Below the pieces are notes generated by a model. That model ran no database searches. It saw only the letters and a program-made list of their open reading frames with translations, and had not been told where the DNA came from. A stretch of 64,000 bases of DNA from Asticcacaulis sp. Lineage in GTDB: Bacteria > Pseudomonadota > Alphaproteobacteria > Caulobacterales > Caulobacteraceae. Shown here one piece after another: positions 45,701 to 54,462 of this stretch. Position 1 is the first letter of the stretch. Each line of letters begins with the position of its first letter. The stretch spans positions 614,001 to 678,000 of the forward strand of contig JANQAC010000002.1 of the NCBI GenBank assembly GCA_024707255.1, read 5' to 3'. Both the position numbers and the translations under genes were made by a program.

Positions 45701-48478
45701 TCAGTATTTGTAGGTGATCTGCAGGAAGCCGGAGCGGCCGAGACCTTCGTACCAATTGCTGTTGTAGTACGGGTAGCTGGTCCAGGTGGAATCATAGGGC
45801 GGGTTGGTATCGAACAGGTTGTCGATGGCCAGGGACACCGTGACCTTGTCGTTGACCTCATATTGCGCCGAGGCGTTATAGAGCATGTAGGCTTTCACCC
45901 ACGCGTCCTCGTCATAGTTGGGCAGGCGGCTGGTATAGTTGCCGTCGATGTTGAACTTCCACTTGCCGGTCTTCAGGTTGACGCTGGCCGAGGCCTTGTC
46001 GCGCGGGATGTAATAGTCGGAATCGACCGCCAGCTTGTTGATGGCCGGGTCGCCGACATAGCGGGTATAGTCGTGGTCGATGACGTGGGTATAGCTGCCG
46101 GACAGGCCGAGCACACCGATCGGCGTATCGAAGCGCAGGTGGCCGGCGAAGTCGTAACCCGAGGTTTCTTCCTTGGCGACATTGATCGGGCTGACGAAGA
46201 CCTGGGTGATGTCGCCGCCGGAATCACGCGTGACACGGGCGATGGCGTCCTGGCAGGTCGGGGTGTTGATGTCCTGCAGGCCGTTGCGGCATTCGCCTTC
46301 GGTGCGGGTCAGGTTGTTGATGACCAGGTCCTCGACCACGCCTTCCATCTTGATCTTGAAGTAATCGACGCTGACATCAAACATACGTGACGGCGCCCAG
46401 ACAAAGCCGGTATTGAAGCTTTCGCTGGTTTCCGGTTCCAGGTCGCGGTTGCCGCCGGTCTTGACCGAGATGCGCGAACCGCGGCCGCAATCGCCGGGAT
46501 AGTCTTCCGGCGTATCATTGTAGCAGGTGTAGTAGTCGGTGGCGCGGCCTTCTTCGTAACCGATGCCCTGATAGACATAGTTCAGGTCAGGCGCGCGGAA
46601 ACCGGTGCCCCACGCGGCGCGCAGCAGCAGGGTCTTGAGCGGGCGGTATTCCAGGCCGAGATTATAGGTGCTCTGGCCGACGCTGTGACCGGCATAATCA
46701 TAATGATCGTAACGGGCCGCGGCGCTGGAGGACAGGGTGGAGAGCAACGGAATGCTGAACTCGACGCCCGTGGCGTAGTGGTTGCGGTGACCCTTGGAAA
46801 TGAAGTCCGTCCAGCTAAAGAAGTGCGGCGAGGCGGCCTTCGGATCGGTGCCCTGGTCGTAGTCCTGACGGCCGCCCTCGATGAGGAAGTTGAAGCCGAC
46901 GGGGCCGGCCGGCATCTGGAACAGGTCGCGGGTGCCGATCTGGGCGGTGACTTCGGTAACCGAGCTTTTCGGATGATAGACGGCGTTTTCAGCGATCGAG
47001 GCGTATTCTTCCGGGGTCAGCGGGGTGTAGAAGCGCGTTGGGTCGGCGTTGAAGATATAATAGCCGTCGCCATCAATGCCCTCAGACCGGCCAAGGAACA
47101 GGGCGTTGGCTTTTTCGACATTGATCAGCGGGAAGATGACCTCGGCCGTATAGGCGCTGTAGTTGAGCGCCACCTCGTAGTTCCACTTGTCATCAGCGCC
47201 AAATGTGCCGCGCACGCCGGGCGTAAAGGTATAGGTAGTCGAATTGACCTGGCGCTTGGCCTTGTCCAGCCCGCCCATTTCTTCAGGTGTGAAGATACGA
47301 TACCAATTGTCATAACCATCGCCGGTCATGCTGGAGTTCGTATTATAGAAATAGCCGGAATCGTCGCCCTCCGGAGTTTGGAAACCCCAGGAAGTCGGGC
47401 GCTTCAGCAGTTCAAGACGGCTGAGACCGAACTGCACGTCGGCGAAGAGGTGCAGGTTGCCGGAGACATCATAGGTGAAGGAGCCGATGAGGTTGCCAGC
47501 ATGGCGCTGCGACTGGACGGTCTTATAGCCGATGGCGGATTCGCTGCCGCAGTAGTCCCCAGCGACATCATAATCACCACCACTATAATAGGGATCGTTC
47601 GCCAGATGGGTAGTGCCGCCATTTGTGCCGGACGTAAGGGCGCACTGAGCCTCTGTGGCATCGATAGCATAATCATAGTCATCCAGACGCTGCCAGTTGG
47701 TGACCGGGGTCTGATAGGCGGGATCGGGCGCGTCGAGCGTCGAATTCTGGCGCTTGCGCTGGTAGCCATAGATCGGATCGGTCCACAGGATTTCGCCGCC
47801 GAAGACGCCGTGGAACTTGCCGGCATCGAAGCCTGATGAATAGTTCAGGCGGTGCGACTGTCCGCCGCCCTGTTCGGTCCAGCCGTAGCGGTAATCGAGC
47901 GTCGAGCCGTCATAGCGCTCCTTGAGCTTGAAATTGACCACGCCGGCCAGGGCGTCCGAGCCATAGATGGCCGAGGCCGAGCCGGACAGGATTTCAATCT
48001 GGTCGACCATGCCCAGAGGGATGTTGGAAATATCGGTGAAATTGCCATTGCCGTCATAGGGCATCGGGAAATCGGAAATGCGGCGGCCATTGACCATGAC
48101 TAGGGTATGGTTGGGGCCGAGGCCGCGCAGATCGACCTGTTGCGCGCCCGGCGAATAGTCGGCGGCATTGCCCGATTGCATCGATTCGGTTTCACCGCCG
48201 TTTTGCGTCACGGTTTTCAGCACGTCCGGAACGCTGGCATAACCGCCGGCACAGATCTGGTCGGATGTGATCACAGTGACGGGCGCCGGGCCTTCCTTCT
48301 GGGTGCGCGGAATGCGCGACCCGAGAACGACGACGGTCTGAGGTTCGTCATCCGCCGGCGCAGCGGTTGCGGTGTCCTGTGCCTGGGCCACGCCATGAAG
48401 GCCATAGAGGCTGCATCCGGCAAGCAGGGTCAGCTTGCAGAGATGCCCAAGAGTTATATAAGGCCTGGTCTTCTTCAT
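45701..48478 (-). CDS. TonB-dependent outer membrane receptor
   Basis: 925 residues. Signal peptide (MKKTRPYITLGHL...GVAQAQ), TonB-box-like TVVVLGSR, plug domain about 60-170 (VPDVLKTVTQNGGE, QVDLRGLGPNHTLVMVNGRR, IEILSGSASAIYGSDALAGVVNF), then a 22-strand barrel ending in an aromatic residue (FLQITYKY). Plug and barrel sequence resemble the large oligopeptide/glycan-type receptors of Caulobacterales rather than siderophore receptors. It is divergent from the cyanophycinase-isoaspartyl peptidase gene and shares its regulatory gap, so import of a peptide product or substrate is the natural guess. Confidence 0.92.
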   Translation of the reverse strand: MKKTRPYITLGHLCKLTLLAGCSLYGLHGVAQAQDTATAAPADDEPQTVVVLGSRIPRTQKEGPAPVTVITSDQICAGGYASVPDVLKTVTQNGGETESMQSGNAADYSPGAQQVDLRGLGPNHTLVMVNGRRISDFPMPYDGNGNFTDISNIPLGMVDQIEILSGSASAIYGSDALAGVVNFKLKERYDGSTLDYRYGWTEQGGGQSHRLNYSSGFDAGKFHGVFGGEILWTDPIYGYQRKRQNSTLDAPDPAYQTPVTNWQRLDDYDYAIDATEAQCALTSGTNGGTTHLANDPYYSGGDYDVAGDYCGSESAIGYKTVQSQRHAGNLIGSFTYDVSGNLHLFADVQFGLSRLELLKRPTSWGFQTPEGDDSGYFYNTNSSMTGDGYDNWYRIFTPEEMGGLDKAKRQVNSTTYTFTPGVRGTFGADDKWNYEVALNYSAYTAEVIFPLINVEKANALFLGRSEGIDGDGYYIFNADPTRFYTPLTPEEYASIAENAVYHPKSSVTEVTAQIGTRDLFQMPAGPVGFNFLIEGGRQDYDQGTDPKAASPHFFSWTDFISKGHRNHYATGVEFSIPLLSTLSSSAAARYDHYDYAGHSVGQSTYNLGLEYRPLKTLLLRAAWGTGFRAPDLNYVYQGIGYEEGRATDYYTCYNDTPEDYPGDCGRGSRISVKTGGNRDLEPETSESFNTGFVWAPSRMFDVSVDYFKIKMEGVVEDLVINNLTRTEGECRNGLQDINTPTCQDAIARVTRDSGGDITQVFVSPINVAKEETSGYDFAGHLRFDTPIGVLGLSGSYTHVIDHDYTRYVGDPAINKLAVDSDYYIPRDKASASVNLKTGKWKFNIDGNYTSRLPNYDEDAWVKAYMLYNASAQYEVNDKVTVSLAIDNLFDTNPPYDSTWTSYPYYNSNWYEGLGRSGFLQITYKY

Positions 48479-48690
48479 GGGGCGCTCCTGATTTGAAGTA
48501 ACGGTGTTCGCAAATGCAAATGGGATAAATGTGCAAATATAGTTTCAAAGTGCACTATTTTTGCGGAAACATGATGAAAAGTGACATCATTGTGTCAAAC
48601 TTGGCAATCAAATTGTTGCCATAAGGTCAATTTGCGATCACAGTTGTGGTGATATGTTGCATTTGCGCACTAATTCACCCGGAGCCTGCC
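48479..48690. promoter_or_regulatory. AT-rich divergent promoter region with paired inverted sites
   Basis: The region is markedly AT-rich compared with its surroundings. An 11-bp sequence CGCAAATGCAA (48509-48519) recurs as its exact reverse complement TTGCATTTGCG (48657-48667), one copy near each divergent gene start. Related fragments TGCAAAT (48532-48538), TTTTTGCG (about 48557-48564) and TTTGCG (48631-48636) lie between. Such spaced sites suit a multimeric AsnC/Lrp protein, one of which is encoded two genes away. No core promoter is asserted. Confidence 0.55.
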
Positions 48691-50634
48691 ATGCGTCACC
48701 TGATTCTTGCCTTAAGTCTCTCATTCGTCACCTTAAATATGAGTAATATTGCCGAGGCGAAGGTATGGAAAAGCGGGTCGGGCTACAGGACCTTCGTCAT
48801 TGGTGACGAAACGAAGCCGACGACCGATCCGGTAACAGGTGGCTTCCTGTTGAGCGGCGGCGGTGACTGGGCCTATGATGCCTTCCGCTGGTTCACCGCC
48901 CATGCCGGTCATGGTCACATTGTCGTGCTGCGGGCGTCTGGTACCACGGAATCGCAGGATGAATTTTATAACCAGGTAAAGGGAGTCGCCTCGGTGCGGA
49001 CTTTTCTGTTTACCGATCGCAAGGCTTCTTATGACCGGAAGCTGCTGGAAGCAGTGAAGAAGGCCGATGGCATCTTCCTGGCGGGCGGCGACCAGTCCAA
49101 CTATGTGCGCATGTGGAGGGGCACGCCGCTCAATGAAGCGCTCGATGCCCATGTGGCGGCCGGCAAGCCGATCGGCGGCACTTCGGCGGGGCTGGCGGTG
49201 CAGGGGAACTGGCTATACGGGGCCATGGATGGCGGCAGCATTACCTCGCCGGAGGCGATGAAAGACCCGCTCGGTTCGGCGGTGACCATGGAAAGCAACT
49301 TCCTGCATTCGGAACTGATGACCAATATTGTCACCGACAGCCATTTCGGCGTGCGTGACCGCCTGGGCCGCCTGATCGCCTTTGTGGTCAAGTCGGAAAG
49401 TCTGCGTGATGCCGATGGCAAGCGGTATGCGCATCCGCTGGTCGGTCTGGGCATCGATGAAGAGGCCGCGATGACGGTAGAGGCCGACGGTACGGCGAAG
49501 GTTTATTCCAATCTCGATGGTCACGGCTGGCTGGTTCAGGGCGGCGAGGTTCACGATCTGGCGCCGGGCAAGCCACTCAATATCAAGAATGTGAGTGTGA
49601 CGGGCATCGGCAAGACCAGCACCTTCAATATCAAGACGCTGGAAGTCGGTCAGCCGTCCTTCACCCGCACCTATGATGTCACCGATGGCGTGCTCACTCA
49701 GCAAAAGCACTGGTCGCTTGCCATCCACGGCGGCGCCGGCGTGATCGACCGCGGCGACCTGACACCGGAGACCGATGCCGCCTATCGCGCCGGTCTGGCC
49801 GAAGCCCTGAAGGCGGGGCAGGCGGTACTCGACAAGGGTGGTTCGTCACTCGATGCCGTCGAGGCCACGCTGAAGCCGCTGGAGGACAATCCTCTGTTCA
49901 ATGCCGGTAAGGGCGCGGCGATCGCGGCGGATGGCAATATCTATCTCGACGCGGCTATCATGGACGGCGGCACAATGAAGGCCGGCGCCGTGGCGGCCCT
50001 GACGCACACCAAGAACCCGATCGTGGCGGCGCGCGCCGTTATGGACAAGACGCGCCACGTCCTGCTCGCCGGTGAGGGCGCTGACGCCTTCTCGAAGGCG
50101 CAGGGGCTTGAACAGGAAGACCCAAGCTATTTCCATACACCGGAGCGCGAGCAGATGCTGGTGGACTGGAAAAAAGACAATACGGCTATGATAAACCCGA
50201 CCCATATGTATGGCACAGTCGGGGCGGTAGCGCTGGATAGCGATGGCCATCTGGCGGCGGCGACCTCGACCGGCGGCCTGACCGGCAAGCAATGGGGCCG
50301 TATTGGCGATAGTCCGCTGATCGGCGCCGGCACCTATGCGCGCGATGGCGACTGTGCCGTTTCGGCCACCGGCACCGGTGAATATTTCATCCGCGATTCC
50401 GCCGGCCGCCAGGTTTGTGACCGCGTGCGCTGGAACCATCAGGACATCGAGGCCGCGGCCCATGACACCATCATGTCGATCGGATCGATCGGCGGCGATG
50501 GCGGTCTGATCGCCATGGACACCAATGGCAAGCCGGCCTTTGCCATAAATGATGTGGGCATGTATCGTGGTGCGGTATCATCCGATTCCCCCGTTATCCG
50601 AACGGCGATCTATGGCGACGAGACACTGAAATAA
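48691..50634 (+). CDS. Secreted cyanophycinase (S51)-isoaspartyl peptidase (Ntn) fusion protein
   Basis: 647 residues: signal peptide (about 1-23), cyanophycinase-like S51 domain about 24-330, isoaspartyl peptidase/asparaginase domain about 340-647. S51 residues: nucleophile S165 in GGTSAG, D216-x-H218 in VTDSHF, acidic site in GIDEE (256-258). Ntn residues: nucleophile T509 in MYGTVGAV, the R-x-G-D-S-P binding motif (537-542) and STGGLTGK. Cyanophycinase releases beta-Asp-Arg dipeptides; isoaspartyl peptidase splits them into Asp and Arg, so both steps sit in one exported chain. The start at 48691 has GGAG upstream. The stop shares one base with the AsnC start. Substrate is inferred; other beta-aspartyl peptides are possible. 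Confidence 0.88.
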   Translation: MRHLILALSLSFVTLNMSNIAEAKVWKSGSGYRTFVIGDETKPTTDPVTGGFLLSGGGDWAYDAFRWFTAHAGHGHIVVLRASGTTESQDEFYNQVKGVASVRTFLFTDRKASYDRKLLEAVKKADGIFLAGGDQSNYVRMWRGTPLNEALDAHVAAGKPIGGTSAGLAVQGNWLYGAMDGGSITSPEAMKDPLGSAVTMESNFLHSELMTNIVTDSHFGVRDRLGRLIAFVVKSESLRDADGKRYAHPLVGLGIDEEAAMTVEADGTAKVYSNLDGHGWLVQGGEVHDLAPGKPLNIKNVSVTGIGKTSTFNIKTLEVGQPSFTRTYDVTDGVLTQQKHWSLAIHGGAGVIDRGDLTPETDAAYRAGLAEALKAGQAVLDKGGSSLDAVEATLKPLEDNPLFNAGKGAAIAADGNIYLDAAIMDGGTMKAGAVAALTHTKNPIVAARAVMDKTRHVLLAGEGADAFSKAQGLEQEDPSYFHTPEREQMLVDWKKDNTAMINPTHMYGTVGAVALDSDGHLAAATSTGGLTGKQWGRIGDSPLIGAGTYARDGDCAVSATGTGEYFIRDSAGRQVCDRVRWNHQDIEAAAHDTIMSIGSIGGDGGLIAMDTNGKPAFAINDVGMYRGAVSSDSPVIRTAIYGDETLK

Positions 50635-51086
50635 TGACCACGCGCAAGCCTGCCCCGGAACTGGACGCCATCGACCGCAAGCTGATGGCGTCCTTACGCG
50701 AAAATTCCCGCCTGCCGGTGTCGCAACTGGCGACCATGCTCGATATTCCGCGCACCCAGGTCTATGCCCGGCTGGAACGGCTTGAAAACGAAGGCATTAT
50801 CGACGGCTATACGGTGCGGCTGGGCCAGGCCTACTCGAAATCCCGCCTGCGCGCCCATGTCATGATCAAGACCCTGCCGCGCCTGTGTCAGGAGGTCGAA
50901 CTCAAGCTGCCGGAAATCCCGGAAGTCTCGGCCGTCTATGCCATCAGCGGGGAATACGACATCATTGTCATGGTCGAGGCGGCCGACAGCATAGAGATGA
51001 ACGAACTGATCAACCGCATCGGCCTGCTGGATGGCGTGGAGCGCACCACCACCTCGATTATTCTGGCGGCCAAGCTGGAGCGTTAG
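50634..51086 (+). CDS. Lrp/AsnC-family transcriptional regulator
   Basis: 150 residues: N-terminal winged helix-turn-helix about 10-62 (LDAIDRKLMASLRENSRLPVSQLATMLDIPRTQVYARLERLENEGIIDGYTVRLG pattern) and a C-terminal RAM ligand-binding domain about 70-145 (YAISGEYDIIVMVEAADSIEMNELINRIGLLDGVERTTT). Lrp/AsnC proteins sense amino acids, so Asp, Arg or Asn released by the upstream fusion enzyme are good candidates. Translation is coupled to the fusion gene by TAATG overlap. Its stop overlaps that of the convergent aminotransferase. Probable target: the 48479-48690 region. Confidence 0.9.
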   Translation: MTTRKPAPELDAIDRKLMASLRENSRLPVSQLATMLDIPRTQVYARLERLENEGIIDGYTVRLGQAYSKSRLRAHVMIKTLPRLCQEVELKLPEIPEVSAVYAISGEYDIIVMVEAADSIEMNELINRIGLLDGVERTTTSIILAAKLER

Positions 51087-52199
51087 GCTCTTGCCGCGAA
51101 CCAGGTGGCTAGCCGCCGGATCGCTTCCTCGATCTCAGGTGTGGAGACCGCGAAGCTGAAGCGGATAAAGTGATGCCCCTCGACTGGATCGAAGTCGAGG
51201 CCAGGCGCCGTAGCTACGCCGGTGTCGCGCAACAACATCTGGCAAAAATCGAGGCTGTTGTCGGTCAGGTGGCCGATATAGGCATATATATAAAAGGCGC
51301 CGTCGGGCGGGGCGATCGAGGTCAGACCCAGTGCGGGCAAGGCATCGAGCAATAGTTGGCGATTGCGGGCGTAGGTGGCGACATGGGCCTCCAACTCGTC
51401 GCGGCAATCCAGCGCCACCAGGCCGGCGTGCTGGCTGAGAGAAGGCGCGGTCAGGAAAAGATTGCCGACATAGGCACGGGCCTTTTTCCAGATGTGCCTG
51501 CGGCACCAGCAGCCAGCCGACCATGCTGAAATATTTGGAGAAACTGCTGACCACCAGAGCGTCCGGCGCATATTCCAGCATGGAATGCGTGGGTTCGACA
51601 TAGCTCAGGCCGTGATAGATTTCGTCAGAAATGATGCGGATGCCACGCTCGCGGCAGACGGCGGCAATGGCCTCAAGCTCGGCAGCTTCGATGATCGTAC
51701 CAGTCGGGTTGGCCGGACTGGCGATGATGACACCTTCCGGCGCCGGTTCGACGGCTGCCAGAGCCGCGGCGGTTAATTGGAAGCGGACCGACGCATCACA
51801 AGGAATTTCCACCGGTATCTGGCGCAGCGCCTTGACCGTATTACGGTAGGCGACATATCCGGGGCGGGCCATGGCGATGCGGGCGCCGGGCTCGAAGCTG
51901 GAAATCAGGGCCAGCAACAGGGCGGGTGAGGCGCCGCAGGTCAGAATGAAGCGCTCAGGTGCGACGGTGATACCATAGGTTTGCTGGTAGTGCCGGGCCA
52001 GACGCGCGCGCAAGTCCGGGCTTTCCCAGTAGCCAAGGCCGTCCGTGTCGAGCACATAGTGGGCGGTCTCGATCGCTTTCTTTGGGGCGCCGGTAGAGGG
52101 CTGGCCAAATTCCATGTGGATGATGGAGCGGCCCTCGGCCTTCAGTTGATGGGCCAGGCGGCTGATGGCAATGGCATGAAACGGTTCGATATCCTGCAT
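51083..52199 (-). CDS. PLP-dependent class I aminotransferase (frameshifted)
   Basis: Restored length about 371 residues. Class I/II aminotransferase fold: GQPSTGAPKKAIETA, GYWESPDLRARLARHY, SPANPTGTII, SDEIYHGLSY, and the PLP lysine K222 in SSFSKYFSMVGW; the C-domain has FYIYAYIGHLTD and HFIRFSF. The break is in the T5 run 51483-51487 (A5 on the coding strand); removing one base gives LEKARAYVGNLFLTAPSLS. It would transaminate an amino acid; aspartate would fit its place beside the cyanophycin-type enzyme, but the sequence does not fix the substrate. Start ATG 52199. Confidence 0.85.
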
Positions 52200-52277
52200 G
52201 TCCTGCTTCTAGGCCAGATGGCTGTCGATCCCAATTCAAAAATTTGAACGGCGTCCTTGTCAGGGCGGATAATTGTT

Positions 52278-52296
52278 GCTAATGCGAATGATTATC
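52278..52296. promoter_or_regulatory. Fur box upstream of the PepSY-DUF2271-apbE operon
   Basis: GCTAATGCGAATGATTATC matches 15 of 19 positions of the classical Fur consensus GATAATGATAATCATTATC. It lies 26 bases before the first start codon of the operon, in a short AT-rich gap. Iron repression of the operon is therefore expected. Confidence 0.72.
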
Positions 52297-52321
52297 AAAG
52301 TTATGCGGTATTTTTGTCTTC

Positions 52322-52942
52322 ATGCCCAGCTCAATAACGGTAAAGTCCGGCTTCTGGCGGAACCAGTTGCGCCAGTGGCACTGGATCAGTTCGGCAATCT
52401 CCCTGATGGGGCTGCTGCTGTTTTCCGTGACCGGCTTTACGCTCAATCACGCGGCGCAGATTGAAGCCCAGCCCAAGGGGACGAAGATTGAACGCACGGT
52501 GCCGCAAGCTACCTTGACTAGCCTGGCTTCGGTCACGGCCAATGTGCCCCTGACGCCCGTTCAGGCCACGGCCATCCGGGGCGCCACGGGCGTCGATGTG
52601 CGCGGCGCCACGGTCGATGCCGACGAAGACGGCATCTATCTCACCCTGTCGGCGCCAGGTGTCGATCTGACTCTGGAAATCAGCCGCATCGACGGCCATG
52701 CTATCTATGAACGCACCGATCGCGGCCTGATCGCCGTGCTCAATGACCTGCACAAAGGCCGGCATTCCGGCCCGGTCTGGGCCTTGTTTATCGACCTGAT
52801 CGCCATTGCCTGCGTGGTGTTTTCCGTGACCGGTCTTGGCCTTCTGTGGCTATACGCCCGTGGCCGCCGCGTCACCTGGCCCCTGGTGGCTCTGGGCCTT
52901 GTTCTCCCTTTCATCCTTTTTCTGCTGTTTGTTCACGCCTGA
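52322..52942 (+). CDS. PepSY-associated transmembrane protein
   Basis: 206 residues: membrane helix about 21-44, a PepSY-like soluble domain about 55-140, a second helix about 153-177 and a third at 185-204. Histidines in the pattern W-H20-W, N-H43 and L-H144-K-x-x-H148 lie at helix ends and could bind haem, as proposed for membrane ferric reductases; this is inference. First gene of a five-gene run with DUF2271, apbE, a flavodoxin reductase and DUF4198, directly after a Fur box. It probably carries electrons across the inner membrane. Confidence 0.8.
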   Translation: MPSSITVKSGFWRNQLRQWHWISSAISLMGLLLFSVTGFTLNHAAQIEAQPKGTKIERTVPQATLTSLASVTANVPLTPVQATAIRGATGVDVRGATVDADEDGIYLTLSAPGVDLTLEISRIDGHAIYERTDRGLIAVLNDLHKGRHSGPVWALFIDLIAIACVVFSVTGLGLLWLYARGRRVTWPLVALGLVLPFILFLLFVHA

Positions 52943-52950
52943 GGTTTACC

Positions 52951-53472
52951 ATGACTGCCAAGTTTCTTGCCTTCGCCGCCGTTGCGGCCACCGGCCTGAC
53001 CGTTTCCACGGCAAATGCCGGCCAGGTTGTGCTTGATATCGAAATCCCGGCCCAGAAGGTTGCCGAATACCACAAGCCCTATGTCGCGGGCTGGATCGAG
53101 GATGCCGCCGGCAATCACGTCGCCAACGCTTTCCTGTGGTATGATGTCAAGAAGCCGGAAAACCGCGGCGCCCGCTGGCTGAAGGATCTGCGGTCGTGGT
53201 GGCGCAAAAGCGGCCGTGACCTGACCTCGACTGATGGTTTCAGCGGCGCTACGCGCGCCCCCGGCCGCAATACGCTGGCACTCGATACAAATGCTTCGGC
53301 CTTCAAGGGCCTGAAGCCCGGCGCCTACAGCTTCGTCGTTGAAGCCTCGCGCGAGCAGGGCGGCCACGATCAGGTGAAACTGCCGCTGACCTGGAACCCG
53401 GCCAGGGCGGCGACCGCCAGCGCAAAAGGCACCACCGAACTCGGTCAGGTCAAGCTCAGCTATAAGCCGTAA
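52951..53472 (+). CDS. Periplasmic DUF2271 protein with FMN attachment motif
   Basis: 173 residues, signal peptide MTAKFLAFAAVAATGLTVSTANA. DUF2271 family: VVLDIEIPAQKVAEYHKPYVAGWIEDAAGNHVANAFLWYDV and WLKDLRSWWRKSGRDL. It contains D95-G-F-S-G-A-T101, matching the D-x-x-(S/T)-G-A-(S/T) site where ApbE attaches FMN to a threonine in NqrC/RnfG-type proteins. The next gene is apbE, its ATG directly after the stop codon. I therefore read it as a flavinylated periplasmic electron carrier. The ribosome site GAGG precedes the ATG at 52951; an in-frame extension upstream overlaps the PepSY gene and is rejected. Confidence 0.85.
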   Translation: MTAKFLAFAAVAATGLTVSTANAGQVVLDIEIPAQKVAEYHKPYVAGWIEDAAGNHVANAFLWYDVKKPENRGARWLKDLRSWWRKSGRDLTSTDGFSGATRAPGRNTLALDTNASAFKGLKPGAYSFVVEASREQGGHDQVKLPLTWNPARAATASAKGTTELGQVKLSYKP

Positions 53473-54462
53473 ATGCCCCTGTCGCTGCCCGCCCTTGACC
53501 GACGTGTGCTGATCCCCGACTTCGTCGCGGAACCGCATCCGCCTGCCGGAACGGTCCGTCACGATCTGGAAGGATCAGCCTTCGCCACGACCTGGCGGGT
53601 CAGTTTTTATGTCGAAGCCGATGCGGTCCTGATGGGACTGCCAGCGCGCCTGCAGGCGGTGCTGGATGGAATCGACCGGGAAATGAGTCCGTATCGGATC
53701 GATTCTGATCTGACGCGCTTCAACCTGGCACCGACGGGCACATTTGTCGCCCTGCCGACGCAGATGATGACGGTCATGCGCCATGCGCTGGATATAGCCG
53801 AACTGACCGATGGCGCCTTCGATCCGGCCATACTCCCGGCGGTGGAACTGTGGGGGTTCGGCGCCAGGGCGGTGCCGGCAGGTCTGCCGGATATCTCGAT
53901 CCTGCCGGCCAACCGCTGGCGCGATCTGGTCTGGCAGGGGGACGGGATGATCAAGCCGGAGGGCGTGCGTATCGATCTGTGTGCCATCGCCAAGGGGTAT
54001 GCCGTCGATTGTCTGATGAACCTTCTGAAAGCCGAGCCGGGTGTCTGTTCGGGCCTGGTCGAGGTTGGGGGTGAACTGAAGGGCTGGGGCGTACAGCCGG
54101 ATGGCCTGCCGTTCTGGGTGGAAATCGAGACACCGGCAAAGGTGGCGACGGTTGCCGCCCTGTGCGATTGGGCGGTCGCCACTTCCGGTGAACAGGTGCG
54201 GTCGTTCGTGCATAACGGGCAGGTCCACTCGCATATCATCGACAGCCAGACCCAGGCGCCGACGCGCTCAGGCATTGTCAGCGTGACGATTTTCGACGCC
54301 GATTGCTGGCGGGCCGATGCACTCGCCACGGCCCTGATGGTGATGGGGGAGGCGAGTGCCATGGATTTTGTCGTAAGGCATGATATTCCCTGCCTGATCT
54401 GGCTGCGTGATGATGATGGTCTCCGGGAACGGTTGAGCCCGCGTCTGGAGGGTTGGCTGTGA
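53473..54462 (+). CDS. apbE: FAD:protein FMN transferase (ApbE)
   Basis: 329 residues. ApbE transfers FMN from FAD to a threonine in exported proteins. Family blocks: EGSAFATTWRVSFYV, LDGIDREMSPYRIDSDLTRFN, DGAFDPAILPAVELWGFG, RIDLCAIAKGYAVD, LVEVGGELKGWG, and HSHIIDSQTQAP, followed by DADCWRADALATALMVMG where the Mg ligand lies. There is no clear signal peptide, so localisation is uncertain. Its start abuts the DUF2271 stop and its end overlaps the flavodoxin reductase by 4 bases. The likely substrate is the DUF2271 protein. Confidence 0.93.
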   Translation: MPLSLPALDRRVLIPDFVAEPHPPAGTVRHDLEGSAFATTWRVSFYVEADAVLMGLPARLQAVLDGIDREMSPYRIDSDLTRFNLAPTGTFVALPTQMMTVMRHALDIAELTDGAFDPAILPAVELWGFGARAVPAGLPDISILPANRWRDLVWQGDGMIKPEGVRIDLCAIAKGYAVDCLMNLLKAEPGVCSGLVEVGGELKGWGVQPDGLPFWVEIETPAKVATVAALCDWAVATSGEQVRSFVHNGQVHSHIIDSQTQAPTRSGIVSVTIFDADCWRADALATALMVMGEASAMDFVVRHDIPCLIWLRDDDGLRERLSPRLEGWL

